DNA from: Sphingobacterium oryzagri | GTDB taxonomy: Bacteria; Bacteroidota; Bacteroidia; Sphingobacteriales; Sphingobacteriaceae | NCBI RefSeq assembly: GCF_028736175.1 | Contig: NZ_CP117880.1 | Coordinates: 3,348,001-3,412,000 of the forward strand | Length of the DNA stretch: 64,000 nt | Reading direction: 5' to 3' | In this document: in pieces, positions 36,514 through 45,882 of the stretch | Layout: each line of letters begins with the position of its first letter | How positions within the stretch are numbered: position 1 is the stretch's first letter | The notes under the pieces: generated by a model | The model's input: only the letters and a program-made list of their open reading frames with translations | Told to the model about the DNA's origin: nothing | The model's database searches: none | Program-made: the position numbers and the translations under genes

Positions 36514-39267
36514 ATGAGTGAAGAAACAAACTTTTCAGAAGAAAACCAAGACCCTCATGTGCAAGGTCAAGACCATGAATCAAACAGCACAACCATTCCA
36601 TTGTCTGGACTTTATGAAAACTGGTTTTTAGATTATGCATCTTATGTAATCTTGGATCGGGCTGTCCCCCATATCAACGACGGCTTCAAACCGGTGCAAC
36701 GGCGTATCCTCCACTCCCTTAAAGAGATGGATGACGGTCGTTATAATAAGGCTGCCAACGTGATCGGCAATACCATGAAATATCACCCGCATGGGGATGC
36801 TTCCATTGGCGATGCGATGGTGCAAATTGGGCAAAAAGATCTGCTAATCGATTGCCAGGGTAACTGGGGCGACCCGATAACAGGCGATTCGGCGGCCGCT
36901 CCGCGTTATATCGAAGGGCGCTTGTCTAAATTTGCTAATGAAGTAGTTTTCAATCCGGATACTACCGAATGGCAATTGAGTTATGATGGGCGAAATAAAG
37001 AACCGGTTACTTTACCGGTTAAGTTTCCGCTATTGCTTACGCAAGGCGCAGAAGGTATTGCGGTAGGTTTGGCAACGAAGATTATGCCGCATAATTTTAT
37101 CGAGCTGATTGACGGTTCTATCCAAGTGCTACAAGGTGAGCGACCAAACCTTTTTCCCGATTTTCCGACAGGCGGACAGGCGGATGTATCCAACTATAAC
37201 GAAGGTCGTCGTGGCGGAAAGATTCGGGTGCGCGCAACGATTGAAGAGCGCGATAAGAAAACCTTGGCCATTACGCAAATTCCGTTTGGAACAACAACAG
37301 GCGGCCTGATCGAGAGTGTAGTAACGGCTAACGAAAAGGGCAAGATCAAGATCAAAAAAATCGAAGACAATACGGCAGAAAATGTCGAGATCATCGTGCA
37401 CCTGGCACCAGGCATTTCGCCCGATGTAACCATCGATGCGCTGTATGCCTTTACGGCCTGCGAGACATCGATATCGCCCAATACCTGCGTGATTATTGAC
37501 AATAAGCCACACTTCATGAGTGTGAACGATATTTTGATCGCTAACACCAACCAAACGAAAGAATTACTAAAACTCGAGCTAGAGATCAAACTACACGAAT
37601 TGCAGGAAAAAATCTTTTTCAGTTCGTTGTTGAAGATTTTTATACAGGAAGGCATGTACAAGCATTCGGAATATGAACATGCGGGCGACTTCCAAACAGT
37701 AGTGGTCGTGTTAAACAAGTTATTTACACCTTTCTTCTCGCAATTTTACCGGGAGATATTGCCGGAAGACTACAAACGACTGATCGATAAGCCGATGAGT
37801 AGCATCACACGTTTTGATGTAAACAAAGCCGACGAGCAGATGAAAGCGTTGGAAGATGATATCAAAGTGGTGCGTAAAAACCTGAAAAATCTAACAGAAT
37901 ACAGTATAGATTGGTTTGAGCATTTACGCAGCAAATACAGTAAGGGCCGCGAGCGGAAAACGGAAATCCGCATTTTTGACAAGGTAGAAGCTGCGCAAGT
38001 AGCCCTGGCCAACGCAAAGCTCTATGTAAACAGAGAGGAAGGCTTCATTGGTACGGGTATGCGCAAAGACGAGTTTGTATCGGAATGTTCGGATATCGAT
38101 GATATCATCGTGTTTCGAAACGACGGCAAGTACTCGGTTACCAAAGTACAAGACAAGGTTTTTGTGGGTAAGGGTATCATCCATATCGCCGTATTTAAAA
38201 AAGGTGATGAACGCACCATTTACAACGCCGTGTATAGTGATGGTGCAACAGGCACAAGCTATGTAAAACGTTTCGCGGTAACGGGAGTAACACGCGATAA
38301 GGAATATGATATATCTAAAGGTAGTAAGGGGTCTAAATTGCTTTACTTCACCGCCAATCCAAACGGCGAAGCGGAAGTGATCAATATTCAACTTAAACCG
38401 CATTCGAAATTGCGTAAGTTAACATTTGATCAGGATTTTGCAGAGATCGCTATCAAAGGTCGGGCATCACAAGGTAATATCGTTTCCAAATATCCAATCA
38501 AGAAAATTACGTTTAAGAATGCTGGCGTATCCACCTTGGCCGGACGTAAAATATGGTTTGATGAGGTGTTACGTAGACTCAACGCGGATGAACGTGGACG
38601 CTTTTTGGGTGAATTTGACGGGGATGATAAGATTCTTTTGGTTTATCCAGATGGAAGCTACGAATACGCTAGTTTTGATCTAAGTAACCACTTTGAAACC
38701 AATATCCTGCGCATGGAAAAGTATACACCAGAACATGTGTATACCGCTATCCATCAAGACGGAAAGACAGGCACTTATTTTGTCAAACGATTTAAATTTG
38801 ACGATCAACCTGTTGGCAAACGTATTTCGTTTATCAACGATGCTCCGGGATCAAAGTTGATCTTGGTGACCAACGGTTCTGACCCCATTGTAAAGGTAAA
38901 CCTACTCAAAGGGAAGACACAAACTCCAGAGACATTGGAGCAGCCGCTAAACGAGATTATTGATATCAAAGGTCTGAAAGCGCAAGGAAATAGACTTTCA
39001 TTTCACACGGTGAAAGACGTGAAGTTGCTGACCGAAGAAGTGGATTTAGCCGTTCGGCCGGTAAGTGAAACACCCGAACCTGCTGTTGCTCCGGAAGGGG
39101 AATCGACCTCGACCAACGATGCAAGCACCTCGACAGCAAATGACGATCAGAAAACAAACAACGATATCGGTTTGGAAATAACAAACCCAGATGACGTGCA
39201 GTTAAAAAACGATGATGACGATAACGATTCGAAGTCGGAGGAAGATGGTCAAACTTCTTTATTTTAA
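36514..39267 (+). CDS. parC: DNA topoisomerase IV subunit A (ParC-type)
   Basis: 917 residues. The breakage-reunion domain begins LYENWFLDYASYVILDRAVP and includes the quinolone-region-like segment KYHPHGDASIGDAMV and the active-site Tyr in AAPRYIEGRLSK (~130). A coiled tower and GyrA-type beta-pinwheel C-terminal domain follow, then a long acidic tail (DDVQLKNDDDDNDSKSEEDG). The divergent C-terminal domain without a GyrA box favours ParC over GyrA. parE is not adjacent. A monocistronic gene with its own terminator. Confidence 0.9.
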   Translation: MSEETNFSEENQDPHVQGQDHESNSTTIPLSGLYENWFLDYASYVILDRAVPHINDGFKPVQRRILHSLKEMDDGRYNKAANVIGNTMKYHPHGDASIGDAMVQIGQKDLLIDCQGNWGDPITGDSAAAPRYIEGRLSKFANEVVFNPDTTEWQLSYDGRNKEPVTLPVKFPLLLTQGAEGIAVGLATKIMPHNFIELIDGSIQVLQGERPNLFPDFPTGGQADVSNYNEGRRGGKIRVRATIEERDKKTLAITQIPFGTTTGGLIESVVTANEKGKIKIKKIEDNTAENVEIIVHLAPGISPDVTIDALYAFTACETSISPNTCVIIDNKPHFMSVNDILIANTNQTKELLKLELEIKLHELQEKIFFSSLLKIFIQEGMYKHSEYEHAGDFQTVVVVLNKLFTPFFSQFYREILPEDYKRLIDKPMSSITRFDVNKADEQMKALEDDIKVVRKNLKNLTEYSIDWFEHLRSKYSKGRERKTEIRIFDKVEAAQVALANAKLYVNREEGFIGTGMRKDEFVSECSDIDDIIVFRNDGKYSVTKVQDKVFVGKGIIHIAVFKKGDERTIYNAVYSDGATGTSYVKRFAVTGVTRDKEYDISKGSKGSKLLYFTANPNGEAEVINIQLKPHSKLRKLTFDQDFAEIAIKGRASQGNIVSKYPIKKITFKNAGVSTLAGRKIWFDEVLRRLNADERGRFLGEFDGDDKILLVYPDGSYEYASFDLSNHFETNILRMEKYTPEHVYTAIHQDGKTGTYFVKRFKFDDQPVGKRISFINDAPGSKLILVTNGSDPIVKVNLLKGKTQTPETLEQPLNEIIDIKGLKAQGNRLSFHTVKDVKLLTEEVDLAVRPVSETPEPAVAPEGESTSTNDASTSTANDDQKTNNDIGLEITNPDDVQLKNDDDDNDSKSEEDGQTSLF

Positions 39268-39285
39268 CAGCCTTAAATCGCTTTT

Positions 39286-39324
39286 AAACAGAGTCAGGTG
39301 TCTTTGCGACACCTGACTCTGTTT
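39286..39324 (+). terminator. Terminator of parC
   Basis: A perfect 17-bp stem AAACAGAGTCAGGTGTC with its complement around TTTGC, ending GTTTG, 19 bp after the stop. Confidence 0.85.
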
Positions 39325-39441
39325 GTAAAGGTCTAGATCGCCTCCCTGTAATGAGCTTTTAGCTCATAAACATGAATTTTCACCATATGACAACCGCCGG
39401 AGGAAGCTCCTTAGAAAACCAATCTTGCAAACTAAAAATGT

Positions 39442-39508
39442 AGATTGCTTCGTCATACTTCCTCGCAATGACGATTTTTTGACGTCATACTTTCTCGCAG
39501 CGACGCAT
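39442..39508. repeat. CGTCATTGCGAG-type dispersed repeat, two tandem imperfect halves
   Basis: GATTGCTTCGTCATACTTCC followed by TCGCAATGACGATTTTT, then a second diverged unit GACGTCATACTTTCTCGC, AGCGACGCATTTTT. The first half is the widely seen short bacterial repeat CGTCATTGCGAGGA...GAAGCAATC read on the other strand. Confidence 0.7.
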
Positions 39509-39533
39509 TTTTGAAGGTAGTTTTCGTCACGAA

Positions 39534-40052
39534 CTACGAGGCCTTATAATCTTTTAGAAATTTCTGGAGCTTTGGCGCAATAACCGCTGCGCAGAATGGG
39601 TTGCCTGGATTTTGGTTAAAATAATCGTGGTGATAATTTTCAGCTTCCCAGAAAGTCACCGCTGGCTCAACCGCCGTAACAATAGGATCTTCGAAAGCTT
39701 CAGCAGCTGTCAATCCTGCAATAAATTTTTCTGTAGCCTCCTTCTGCTCGTCGTTATGGTAAAACACAACAGAACGATATTGCGTACCCACATCATTCCC
39801 CTGCCGATTTAACGTAGTGGGATTATGCGTTTTAAAAAATATTTTCAACAAGTCGTCGAAAGACACCTTATCAGCATCAAAATCCAACTCAACCACTTCT
39901 ACATGATCTGAATCGCCATTACAAACCTCTTTATACGTTGGGTTATCCGTTTTTCCACCCATATAACCGGGTAAAACAGAATTCACCCCATCCGTGTTTT
40001 GGAATATCACTTCGGTACACCAAAAACACCCACCACCAAATGTTGCTTTCAT
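39534..40052 (-). CDS. msrA: Peptide-methionine (S)-S-oxide reductase MsrA
   Basis: It repairs methionine-S-sulfoxide. The 172-residue protein starts directly with the catalytic motif ATFGGGCFWCTEVIF (Cys 10) and continues with GYMGGKTDNPTY, GNDVGTQYRSVVFY and the C-terminal FWEAENYHHDYFNQNPGNPFC, whose last Cys is a candidate resolving residue. No signal peptide, so cytoplasmic. MsrB is not fused. Confidence 0.97.
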   Translation of the reverse strand: MKATFGGGCFWCTEVIFQNTDGVNSVLPGYMGGKTDNPTYKEVCNGDSDHVEVVELDFDADKVSFDDLLKIFFKTHNPTTLNRQGNDVGTQYRSVVFYHNDEQKEATEKFIAGLTAAEAFEDPIVTAVEPAVTFWEAENYHHDYFNQNPGNPFCAAVIAPKLQKFLKDYKAS

Positions 40053-40130
40053 ATTTAAAATTAAAAAGGAAAAATTAAAAAGTAAAAAAACTAAGACATC
40101 GGAATGTCAAATGTGATATATAGTGGTTAG

Positions 40131-40388
40131 TATGTAGTATTGAGTATGTAGTATTGAGTATGTAGTATTGAGATTCTGTATTACGTGCTACAAACTCTTT
40201 ACCAATTGCCTATTCTATACTAATTACGCACTACTCAATACTAACTACCCGCTACTCAATCCAATTACTAAGTACTAACTACTCAATACTAATTACGCAC
40301 TACGCACTACTAATTACCCACTACTAACTAGCCGCTACTCAATCTAATTACTAAGTACTAAATACTCAATACTAATTACTACCTACTA
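40131..40388. repeat. Low-complexity TAGTATTGAGTA repeat cluster
   Basis: Three exact 14-bp units TATGTAGTATTGAG (40131-40172) are followed after 50 bp by ~170 bp built of ACTCAATACTAATTACGCACT and ACTAAGTACTAACTACT variants in the complementary sense. The two parts can pair into a long imperfect hairpin. It fills the gap between msrA and the asparaginase gene; no coding capacity. Confidence 0.85.
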
Positions 40389-41399
40389 AAAAATATGCTT
40401 TCCCTTAATCACCAAATCCTGCTTCTCTGCTGTGCACACAGCATAAGTAAACCCCGATTGCAGCGCGTAAGAGCCATACTCGCCTTTTTTATTGAGGGCT
40501 AAAAAGCCTACTTGTATTTGCTTGGCTGTTTCTGGCTTCTTCTTAACGATACGTTGCACCGCCTCTTTGCAAGCTGCCTCGGGCGAATAGCCTTGTCGCA
40601 TTAATTCCACCACCAGGAAACTGCCTACCGTACGGATAACCTCTTCGCCCACGCCCGTAGAGGTTGCTGCGCCGACCTCATTATCCACGTACAGACCCGC
40701 GCCGATGATCGGACTATCACCTACCCGTCCGCGCATTTTAAAAGCCATTCCGCTCGTGGTACAGGCACCCGATAAATTGCCCGCTTCATCCAGCGCCAAC
40801 ATGCCAATGGTATCGTGGTTATATTGATTACCCGGTAGACGATCGGTATTGAAAGATTTATTTTCGATATTCATGATCGGCTTGTATTTTTTCTCCTTCA
40901 GCCATTCTTTCCAAGCTTCTTCGGACGAAGGAATCAAAAGATTTTCCTTCGGGAATCCACATTCAAGCGCAAATTGCAAGGCGCCCTCACCCACCAGCAT
41001 CACATGTGGTGTTTTTTCCATCACCATGCGTGCCACAGCAATAGGATGTGCAATATGCTCAAGCGCCGCAACCGAACCACAATTACCTAACTCATCCATG
41101 ATACATGCATCTAAAGACACATGTCCATCCCGATCAGGATAGCCGCCCTTTCCTACGGTTGGGTTGCCCAGATCCGCTTCGGCCACTTGCACGCCTTGCT
41201 CCACCGCATCCAATGCCCGTCCACTGACACGCAAGACCTCCCAAGCCGCTTTATTGGCAGCAACACCAAAGTCCCAAGTCGATATCACAATCGGCTTTTT
41301 GACTTTCGTCGATTTTGGCGCAGCAGCTAAGGCAGCAATATTTCCCACCGTCGCTGCCCCTACGAAGGTATGTTTTATAAATTGACGTCTAGAACTCAT
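40386..41399 (-). CDS. Exported N4-(beta-N-acetylglucosaminyl)-L-asparaginase-like Ntn hydrolase
   Basis: 337 residues of the glycosylasparaginase/isoaspartyl peptidase family. The precursor self-cleaves before the Thr of HDTIGMLALDEAGN (~196), which becomes the nucleophile; the segments GRVGDSPIIGAGLYVDN and AATSTGVGEEVIR form the substrate pocket. The N-terminus SSRRQFIKHT followed by a hydrophobic stretch is a Tat signal, so the enzyme is exported folded. It probably removes Asn from glycopeptides or cleaves isoaspartyl bonds. It is single and divergent from the NlpC/P60 gene. Confidence 0.88.
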   Translation of the reverse strand: MSSRRQFIKHTFVGAATVGNIAALAAAPKSTKVKKPIVISTWDFGVAANKAAWEVLRVSGRALDAVEQGVQVAEADLGNPTVGKGGYPDRDGHVSLDACIMDELGNCGSVAALEHIAHPIAVARMVMEKTPHVMLVGEGALQFALECGFPKENLLIPSSEEAWKEWLKEKKYKPIMNIENKSFNTDRLPGNQYNHDTIGMLALDEAGNLSGACTTSGMAFKMRGRVGDSPIIGAGLYVDNEVGAATSTGVGEEVIRTVGSFLVVELMRQGYSPEAACKEAVQRIVKKKPETAKQIQVGFLALNKKGEYGSYALQSGFTYAVCTAEKQDLVIKGKHIF

Positions 41400-41654
41400 T
41401 ACATAAGGAAATTAATACGTTTGCAATAATACAAAAAATCAAAGGTCAATCCGTAAAAAACAAAAACATCGGAGGAAATCAATGCTATGCTGATCAATTG
41501 TTACATTAAAAGCCATTTTGGCAAGATAAAACCAGCGAGTTGACCACAATAACCGCGATAAATTGCGCATTGTTACATTTTATAAAATAAAACAATTAAA
41601 AAAACGCAAGCAATAATTCATCTTTCCGCACAGATTGTTATATTCGCTTAAACG

Positions 41655-42893
41655 ATGATTCAGATGGCAACTCCTATACGACTTATAAGCACTATCCTTC
41701 TCTTGCTTACACAGAACCTGAGCGGCACTTTCGCGCAATCGGACACTGCCTCCGCGGAAAAGTTTAAGCAATTGCTCGAGGAAGCACGTCTCGAACTGGC
41801 GCCCGACAAGCGCACGAGCATAGTAGAACAGGTGCCAAGCGCTGATAATCCTCAGAAATATATCGTGCAGATAAGCGATAGCCGCATCAAAACCGCGTTG
41901 GAAAAAAAATTAAAGGACTACGCAAACCAGTTGACCATACTGACCTTGCCCGATGCCTCGGTGGGCGAGCAAGCTTACGGCGTTGTGCAGCTTTCGGTAG
42001 CAAATTTGCGCACAAAGCCCTCACATGCCGCAGAAATGGCCACACAGGTGTTGCTGGGCACGGTGCTGGATATCTTGCAAAAAGACGGCGCCGACCTGCG
42101 TGTGAGGACACCGGAAGGCTATATCGCCTGGATCCAACGTTCGTCATTGACCTTGATGGATGAAGATGCTGTTAGCGCCTGGAAAAATGCCAAGCGGATC
42201 ATGTATACAAACGATTTCGGAAAATCATACAGTGCACCCGATGCGAACAGTCAGCGTATTAGCGATCTGGTCTACGGCGATATGCTTGCACTTGTTGCCG
42301 AGCACGAACAGTTTTATCAGGTAGCCTATCCAGATGGTCGCACGGGCTATGTGGCCAAAGAAGAAGCCTTGCCCTTTAGTGATTGGCTAAACAGCAGGCA
42401 AGCCAATGCCCAAACTATATTACAAAGCGCAAAAACCATGTTGGGTCTGCCCTACCTTTGGGGCGGCACGTCTGTAAAAGCGGTAGATTGCAGTGGCTTT
42501 ACCAAAACGTCTTTTTTTATGAACGGTTATATTATCCCAAGAGATGCGTCGCAGCAAGCACTATACGGCCAATCCATCGATATTCTCGACAAAAACGGCG
42601 ATTTTGATCCGGCAAAAGCTTTAAAAAACCTACGACCGGCAGATTTGCTCTTTTTTGCTGGCGGAAAGAAACCCGGCAGTCAAGCCCGCGTTACGCATGT
42701 TGCGCTGTACTTGGGCGACGGCGAATTCATCCACGCTGCGGGCACGGTACGCATCAATAGCATGCTAAAAGCTGCGGCAAATTACGATGATTTTCAAACC
42801 CGCACTGTGGTTGCGGCCAAGCGATACCTCGGCGTGCAAGATAGCGCGATTACGAAAGTAGCCGATAGCCCGTATTACCAAACGACTAATTAA
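41655..42893 (+). CDS. SH3b-NlpC/P60 peptidase, YkfC-like
   Basis: 412 residues with signal peptide (~1-28, ends GTFAQ), SH3-type domains at ~110-160 and ~185-240, and a C-terminal NlpC/P60 domain: catalytic Cys in KAVDCSGFTKTSFF (~277), His in VTHVALYLGDGEFIHAAG (~352). Such enzymes cut the gamma-D-Glu-diamino acid bond in cell-wall peptides; the resulting L-Ala-D-Glu is the substrate of the epimerase encoded 8 bp downstream. The pair is comparable to ykfC/ykfB of Bacillus subtilis. Confidence 0.92.
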   Translation: MIQMATPIRLISTILLLLTQNLSGTFAQSDTASAEKFKQLLEEARLELAPDKRTSIVEQVPSADNPQKYIVQISDSRIKTALEKKLKDYANQLTILTLPDASVGEQAYGVVQLSVANLRTKPSHAAEMATQVLLGTVLDILQKDGADLRVRTPEGYIAWIQRSSLTLMDEDAVSAWKNAKRIMYTNDFGKSYSAPDANSQRISDLVYGDMLALVAEHEQFYQVAYPDGRTGYVAKEEALPFSDWLNSRQANAQTILQSAKTMLGLPYLWGGTSVKAVDCSGFTKTSFFMNGYIIPRDASQQALYGQSIDILDKNGDFDPAKALKNLRPADLLFFAGGKKPGSQARVTHVALYLGDGEFIHAAGTVRINSMLKAAANYDDFQTRTVVAAKRYLGVQDSAITKVADSPYYQTTN

Positions 42894-42901
42894 AAAACCA
42901 C

Positions 42902-43966
42902 ATGAACGATACCACCTGGATAACGAAAAAAATGGGCAAATTTACGCTGCGTTGCCGGCCGTATACTTTAAGCATGCGCCACGTTTTTACGGTCGCATCC
43001 TTCAGCCGAACCAGCACACCCGTTATACTCACAGAGTTGGAATATGAAGGAATCATTGGCTACGGCGAAGCCAGTATGCCCCCCTATCTGGGCGAATCGC
43101 AGGAAAGCGTGCTGGCCTTTTTAAACAAAGTAGATCTTTCACCATTCCAAAGTCCGTTTGAAACGGCAGCTATCTTAGCTTACGTAGATGCGTTGGCTGC
43201 TAACAACACCGCCGCAAAAGCCGCAGTAGATATTGCTTTGCACGATCTGTTGGGAAAAATAATGCAGCAACCGTTTTACAAAATTTGGGGACTTAACCCG
43301 GCGCAAATTCCGCCTACGTCATACACCATTGGTATCGATACGGAAGCGGTCATCAGACAGAAGGTAGCAGAAGCCAGTCAATTCAAGATACTCAAAGTTA
43401 AGCTCGGCTTATCAACCGATAAAATGATTATCGACACCATTCGCTCGGTGACCGATGTACCCTTGTGTGCAGATGTAAACCAAGGCTGGAAAAACAAAGA
43501 AGAAGCCCTGGAAATGACGCATTGGCTTGCGGAGCGCAACGTGGTGTTCTTGGAGCAACCCATGCCGAAAGAACAGCTGGATGATATGGCCTGGCTAACG
43601 GAACACTCGCCTATACCAACCATTGCTGACGAGGGCTGTCAACGGTATAGCGATGTCGCAGCGCTAAAAGGACTATATAGCGGCATCAATATTAAACTAA
43701 TGAAATGTACGGGCATGCGCGAAGCAAAGAAGATGGCCGAGCTTGCGCGCGCCTTGGATATGAAGGTGATGTTGGGCTGCATGACGGAAACATCCTGCGC
43801 CATATCAGCCGCAGCACAACTAGCGCCATTGGTGGATTGGGCCGATCTGGATGGCGCTCTGCTCATTGCCAACGATATTTACGACGGCATGCGTGTGGAG
43901 CATGGACTATGCCAATTGCCGGATAGGCCGGGCATTGGTGTACATTTATCCGCTTCTTTTTCTTAA
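42902..43966 (+). CDS. Dipeptide epimerase (L-Ala-D/L-Glu type), enolase superfamily
   Basis: 354 residues. The capping domain (residues 1-110) is followed by an enolase barrel. The catalytic Lys lies in ILKVKLGL (KxK, ~160). Metal ligands lie in CADVNQGW (Asp ~186), LEQPMP (Glu ~214) and IADEGCQ (Asp ~239), and the second Lys is in NIKLMKCTG (~263). It converts L-Ala-D-Glu to L-Ala-L-Glu for peptidoglycan peptide recycling, in line with the NlpC/P60 neighbour. Cytoplasmic. Confidence 0.92.
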   Translation: MNDTTWITKKMGKFTLRCRPYTLSMRHVFTVASFSRTSTPVILTELEYEGIIGYGEASMPPYLGESQESVLAFLNKVDLSPFQSPFETAAILAYVDALAANNTAAKAAVDIALHDLLGKIMQQPFYKIWGLNPAQIPPTSYTIGIDTEAVIRQKVAEASQFKILKVKLGLSTDKMIIDTIRSVTDVPLCADVNQGWKNKEEALEMTHWLAERNVVFLEQPMPKEQLDDMAWLTEHSPIPTIADEGCQRYSDVAALKGLYSGINIKLMKCTGMREAKKMAELARALDMKVMLGCMTETSCAISAAAQLAPLVDWADLDGALLIANDIYDGMRVEHGLCQLPDRPGIGVHLSASFS

Positions 43967-43991
43967 TTTAGATCGTATAATAGCCGGTAGC

Positions 43992-44822
43992 TTGACAGAT
44001 TTATTTAAAATATACCCAATTGGTCTCGCGGACGTTCAACAGATTGCTTCTTCAAAAAATGATCTGCACCAGCATGATTTTGAAGAATTAATTATCGGCG
44101 TGCAGGGCGCAGCGCAGCATTTTATCGATTACAAATCAGAAGTATATACGGCGCCATTCGTGATCTTCGTATCCAAAGGAAAAATACACCGCATCCAACC
44201 ATTAGCTTCGGAGGGCGACTGTGCATTTTGGGTCATCCGTTTTAAAAGTGAATTCATCCCAGAAACGACTTTCAACCTGTATGCCAGCTACCACGAAAAT
44301 GCAAACATCACGTTTCAGCGCAATGCCTGCTTTCAACGACTCGCCACATTATGTACGTTGATGGACGGCGAAATGAAGCAAGCACAGCCGGATCTTGCAG
44401 TCGTGAAAACCTTGCTAAGTGCCCTATTTGTTATGATTGAATCGAAACGTAAAAAACAGCATCCCGACATGGATCCGTTGCTGGGCAACCAAAGCATTAC
44501 CTTCCGTAATTTTTTGACGATTTTGGAAGCGAATTTTCGCCGGCCTGAAGGCGTGGCGTTTTATGCCGAAAAGCTCTTTATGAGCAGCCGAAACCTCAAC
44601 CTGATCTGCCAGCATATCATGCAGCAGTCGGTATCTGAAATTATCGAAATGCGCAAATTGATCGAAGCAAAAAACCTGTTGATGAGTAGCGACAAGCCAA
44701 TTGCCGATATAGGTTACGAACTGGGCTACAGTGATAAAGCCCATTTTTCCCATATTTTTAAAAAGAAATCAGGACAGACACCTTCCGAATTTCGGGCAGA
44801 AATGAAAAGCCTTTTTTCCTAA
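43992..44822 (+). CDS. AraC-family transcriptional regulator
   Basis: 276 residues from the TTG at 43992, chosen because the earlier frame (open from 43851) overlaps the epimerase gene by 115 bp and encodes no family sequence. The N-terminal cupin-like part includes LHQHDFEELIIGVQG. The C-terminal double HTH has MSSRNLNLICQHIMQQSVSE and PIADIGYELGYSDKAHFSHIFKKKSGQTPSEFR. It starts 25 bp after the epimerase and precedes the dioxygenase gene; targets are unknown and could be either neighbour. Confidence 0.85.
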   Translation: MTDLFKIYPIGLADVQQIASSKNDLHQHDFEELIIGVQGAAQHFIDYKSEVYTAPFVIFVSKGKIHRIQPLASEGDCAFWVIRFKSEFIPETTFNLYASYHENANITFQRNACFQRLATLCTLMDGEMKQAQPDLAVVKTLLSALFVMIESKRKKQHPDMDPLLGNQSITFRNFLTILEANFRRPEGVAFYAEKLFMSSRNLNLICQHIMQQSVSEIIEMRKLIEAKNLLMSSDKPIADIGYELGYSDKAHFSHIFKKKSGQTPSEFRAEMKSLFS

Positions 44823-44902
44823 TTATCTTATCCTTTTTCCGATATATCATACCAGCCTAGCGCCGTAAATACCGATTTTTGTAGCATACGATCAAGAAAG
44901 GA

Positions 44903-45790
44903 ATGGATATGACACGCAAAGATTTTATCGGGATAGCTTCGGTGCTTCCACTTGTTGGAGCGACCGTGAAGTTAAACGCCTTGAATAGATTTTTAGACGA
45001 AGCAAACTATACGGAGAAAATGCCTGTTTTATTTTTGGGGCACGGTAGCCCCATGAATGCTATCGAGGAGAATGAATTTGTAGAGGAATTTCGCAAATTG
45101 GGGAAAACCATGGACAAGCCCAGCGCTATATTGGTCATATCAGCGCACTGGGAAACGCGCGGCACCTATGTAACGGCGATGGAACATCCGCAAACCATTC
45201 ATGATTTTGGTGGCTTTCCGCAGGCGCTTTTTGATGTGCAATACCCGGCGCCGGGAAGCCCCGATTTAGCGGCAGCGACACAACAGATCGTGCAGCACAC
45301 AGCCGTTCAGCTGGATGATAAATGGGGATTAGATCACGGCGCCTGGTCGGTCGTGAAACATCTTTATCCCGCGGCTGACGTGCCGGTAATTCAGATGAGT
45401 ATAGATTACAGCCAACCGGCAAGCTACCACTACAGCCTGGCTAAAGACCTCGCCAAGCTACGCCGCAAAGGTGTACTCATCGTAGGTAGCGGAAATATGG
45501 TGCACAACTTACGTATGGTATCCTGGCAGCACTTAAACGCTACTTACGGCTATGATTGGGCAATCGAAGCAAACGAAAAGATGAAAGCATTTATTCAGGA
45601 TGGTAACCACCAGGCCTTAATCGACTTTCGCAAGCAAGGACGAGCGTTTGAGCTGGCAATACCTACGCCGGAACATTACCTGCCACTGATCTACAGCTTA
45701 GCGCTTCAAGATGATAAAGATGGTATTTTTCTTTTTAACGACAGCCCGGTAGCGGGTGCGCTCACCATGACTTCTGTCAAGATTAGTTAA
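44903..45790 (+). CDS. DODA-type extradiol dioxygenase (YgiD-like) with a Tat-like leader
   Basis: 295 residues of the class III extradiol dioxygenase family (LigB fold). Metal and active-site histidines are seen in LFLGHGSPMNAI (~47), ISAHWETRGTY (~83), HDFGGFPQALFDVQYPAPG (~100), WGLDHGAWSVVKHLYP (~141) and the C-terminal TPEHYLPLIYS. Relatives open catechol-type rings such as DOPA. Unlike E. coli YgiD, the N-terminus (TRKDFIGIASVLPLVGAT) looks like a signal of the Tat type, with Arg-Lys in place of Arg-Arg. Export is inferred. Confidence 0.85.
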   Translation: MDMTRKDFIGIASVLPLVGATVKLNALNRFLDEANYTEKMPVLFLGHGSPMNAIEENEFVEEFRKLGKTMDKPSAILVISAHWETRGTYVTAMEHPQTIHDFGGFPQALFDVQYPAPGSPDLAAATQQIVQHTAVQLDDKWGLDHGAWSVVKHLYPAADVPVIQMSIDYSQPASYHYSLAKDLAKLRRKGVLIVGSGNMVHNLRMVSWQHLNATYGYDWAIEANEKMKAFIQDGNHQALIDFRKQGRAFELAIPTPEHYLPLIYSLALQDDKDGIFLFNDSPVAGALTMTSVKIS

Positions 45791-45828
45791 CCAAATTGCA
45801 TAGCTTTTTTGCTGAGTAAAAAAGAAAC

Positions 45829-45854
45829 GGGCGCTTATCGATCGATAAGCGCCC
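45829..45854. terminator. Bidirectional terminator between dioxygenase and symporter genes
   Basis: A 26-bp perfect palindrome (arms GGGCGCTTATCG / CGATAAGCGCCC around AT) with an A-rich left flank and ATTTTTATAG on the right, able to stop transcription from both converging genes. Confidence 0.85.
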
Positions 45855-45882
45855 ATTTTTATAGTTATATTGTATACTTTTT

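Noticed and set aside
43851..43991. Upstream start of the AraC gene inside the epimerase gene
   Set aside because: The extra 47 residues translate epimerase sequence in another frame and have no family similarity.
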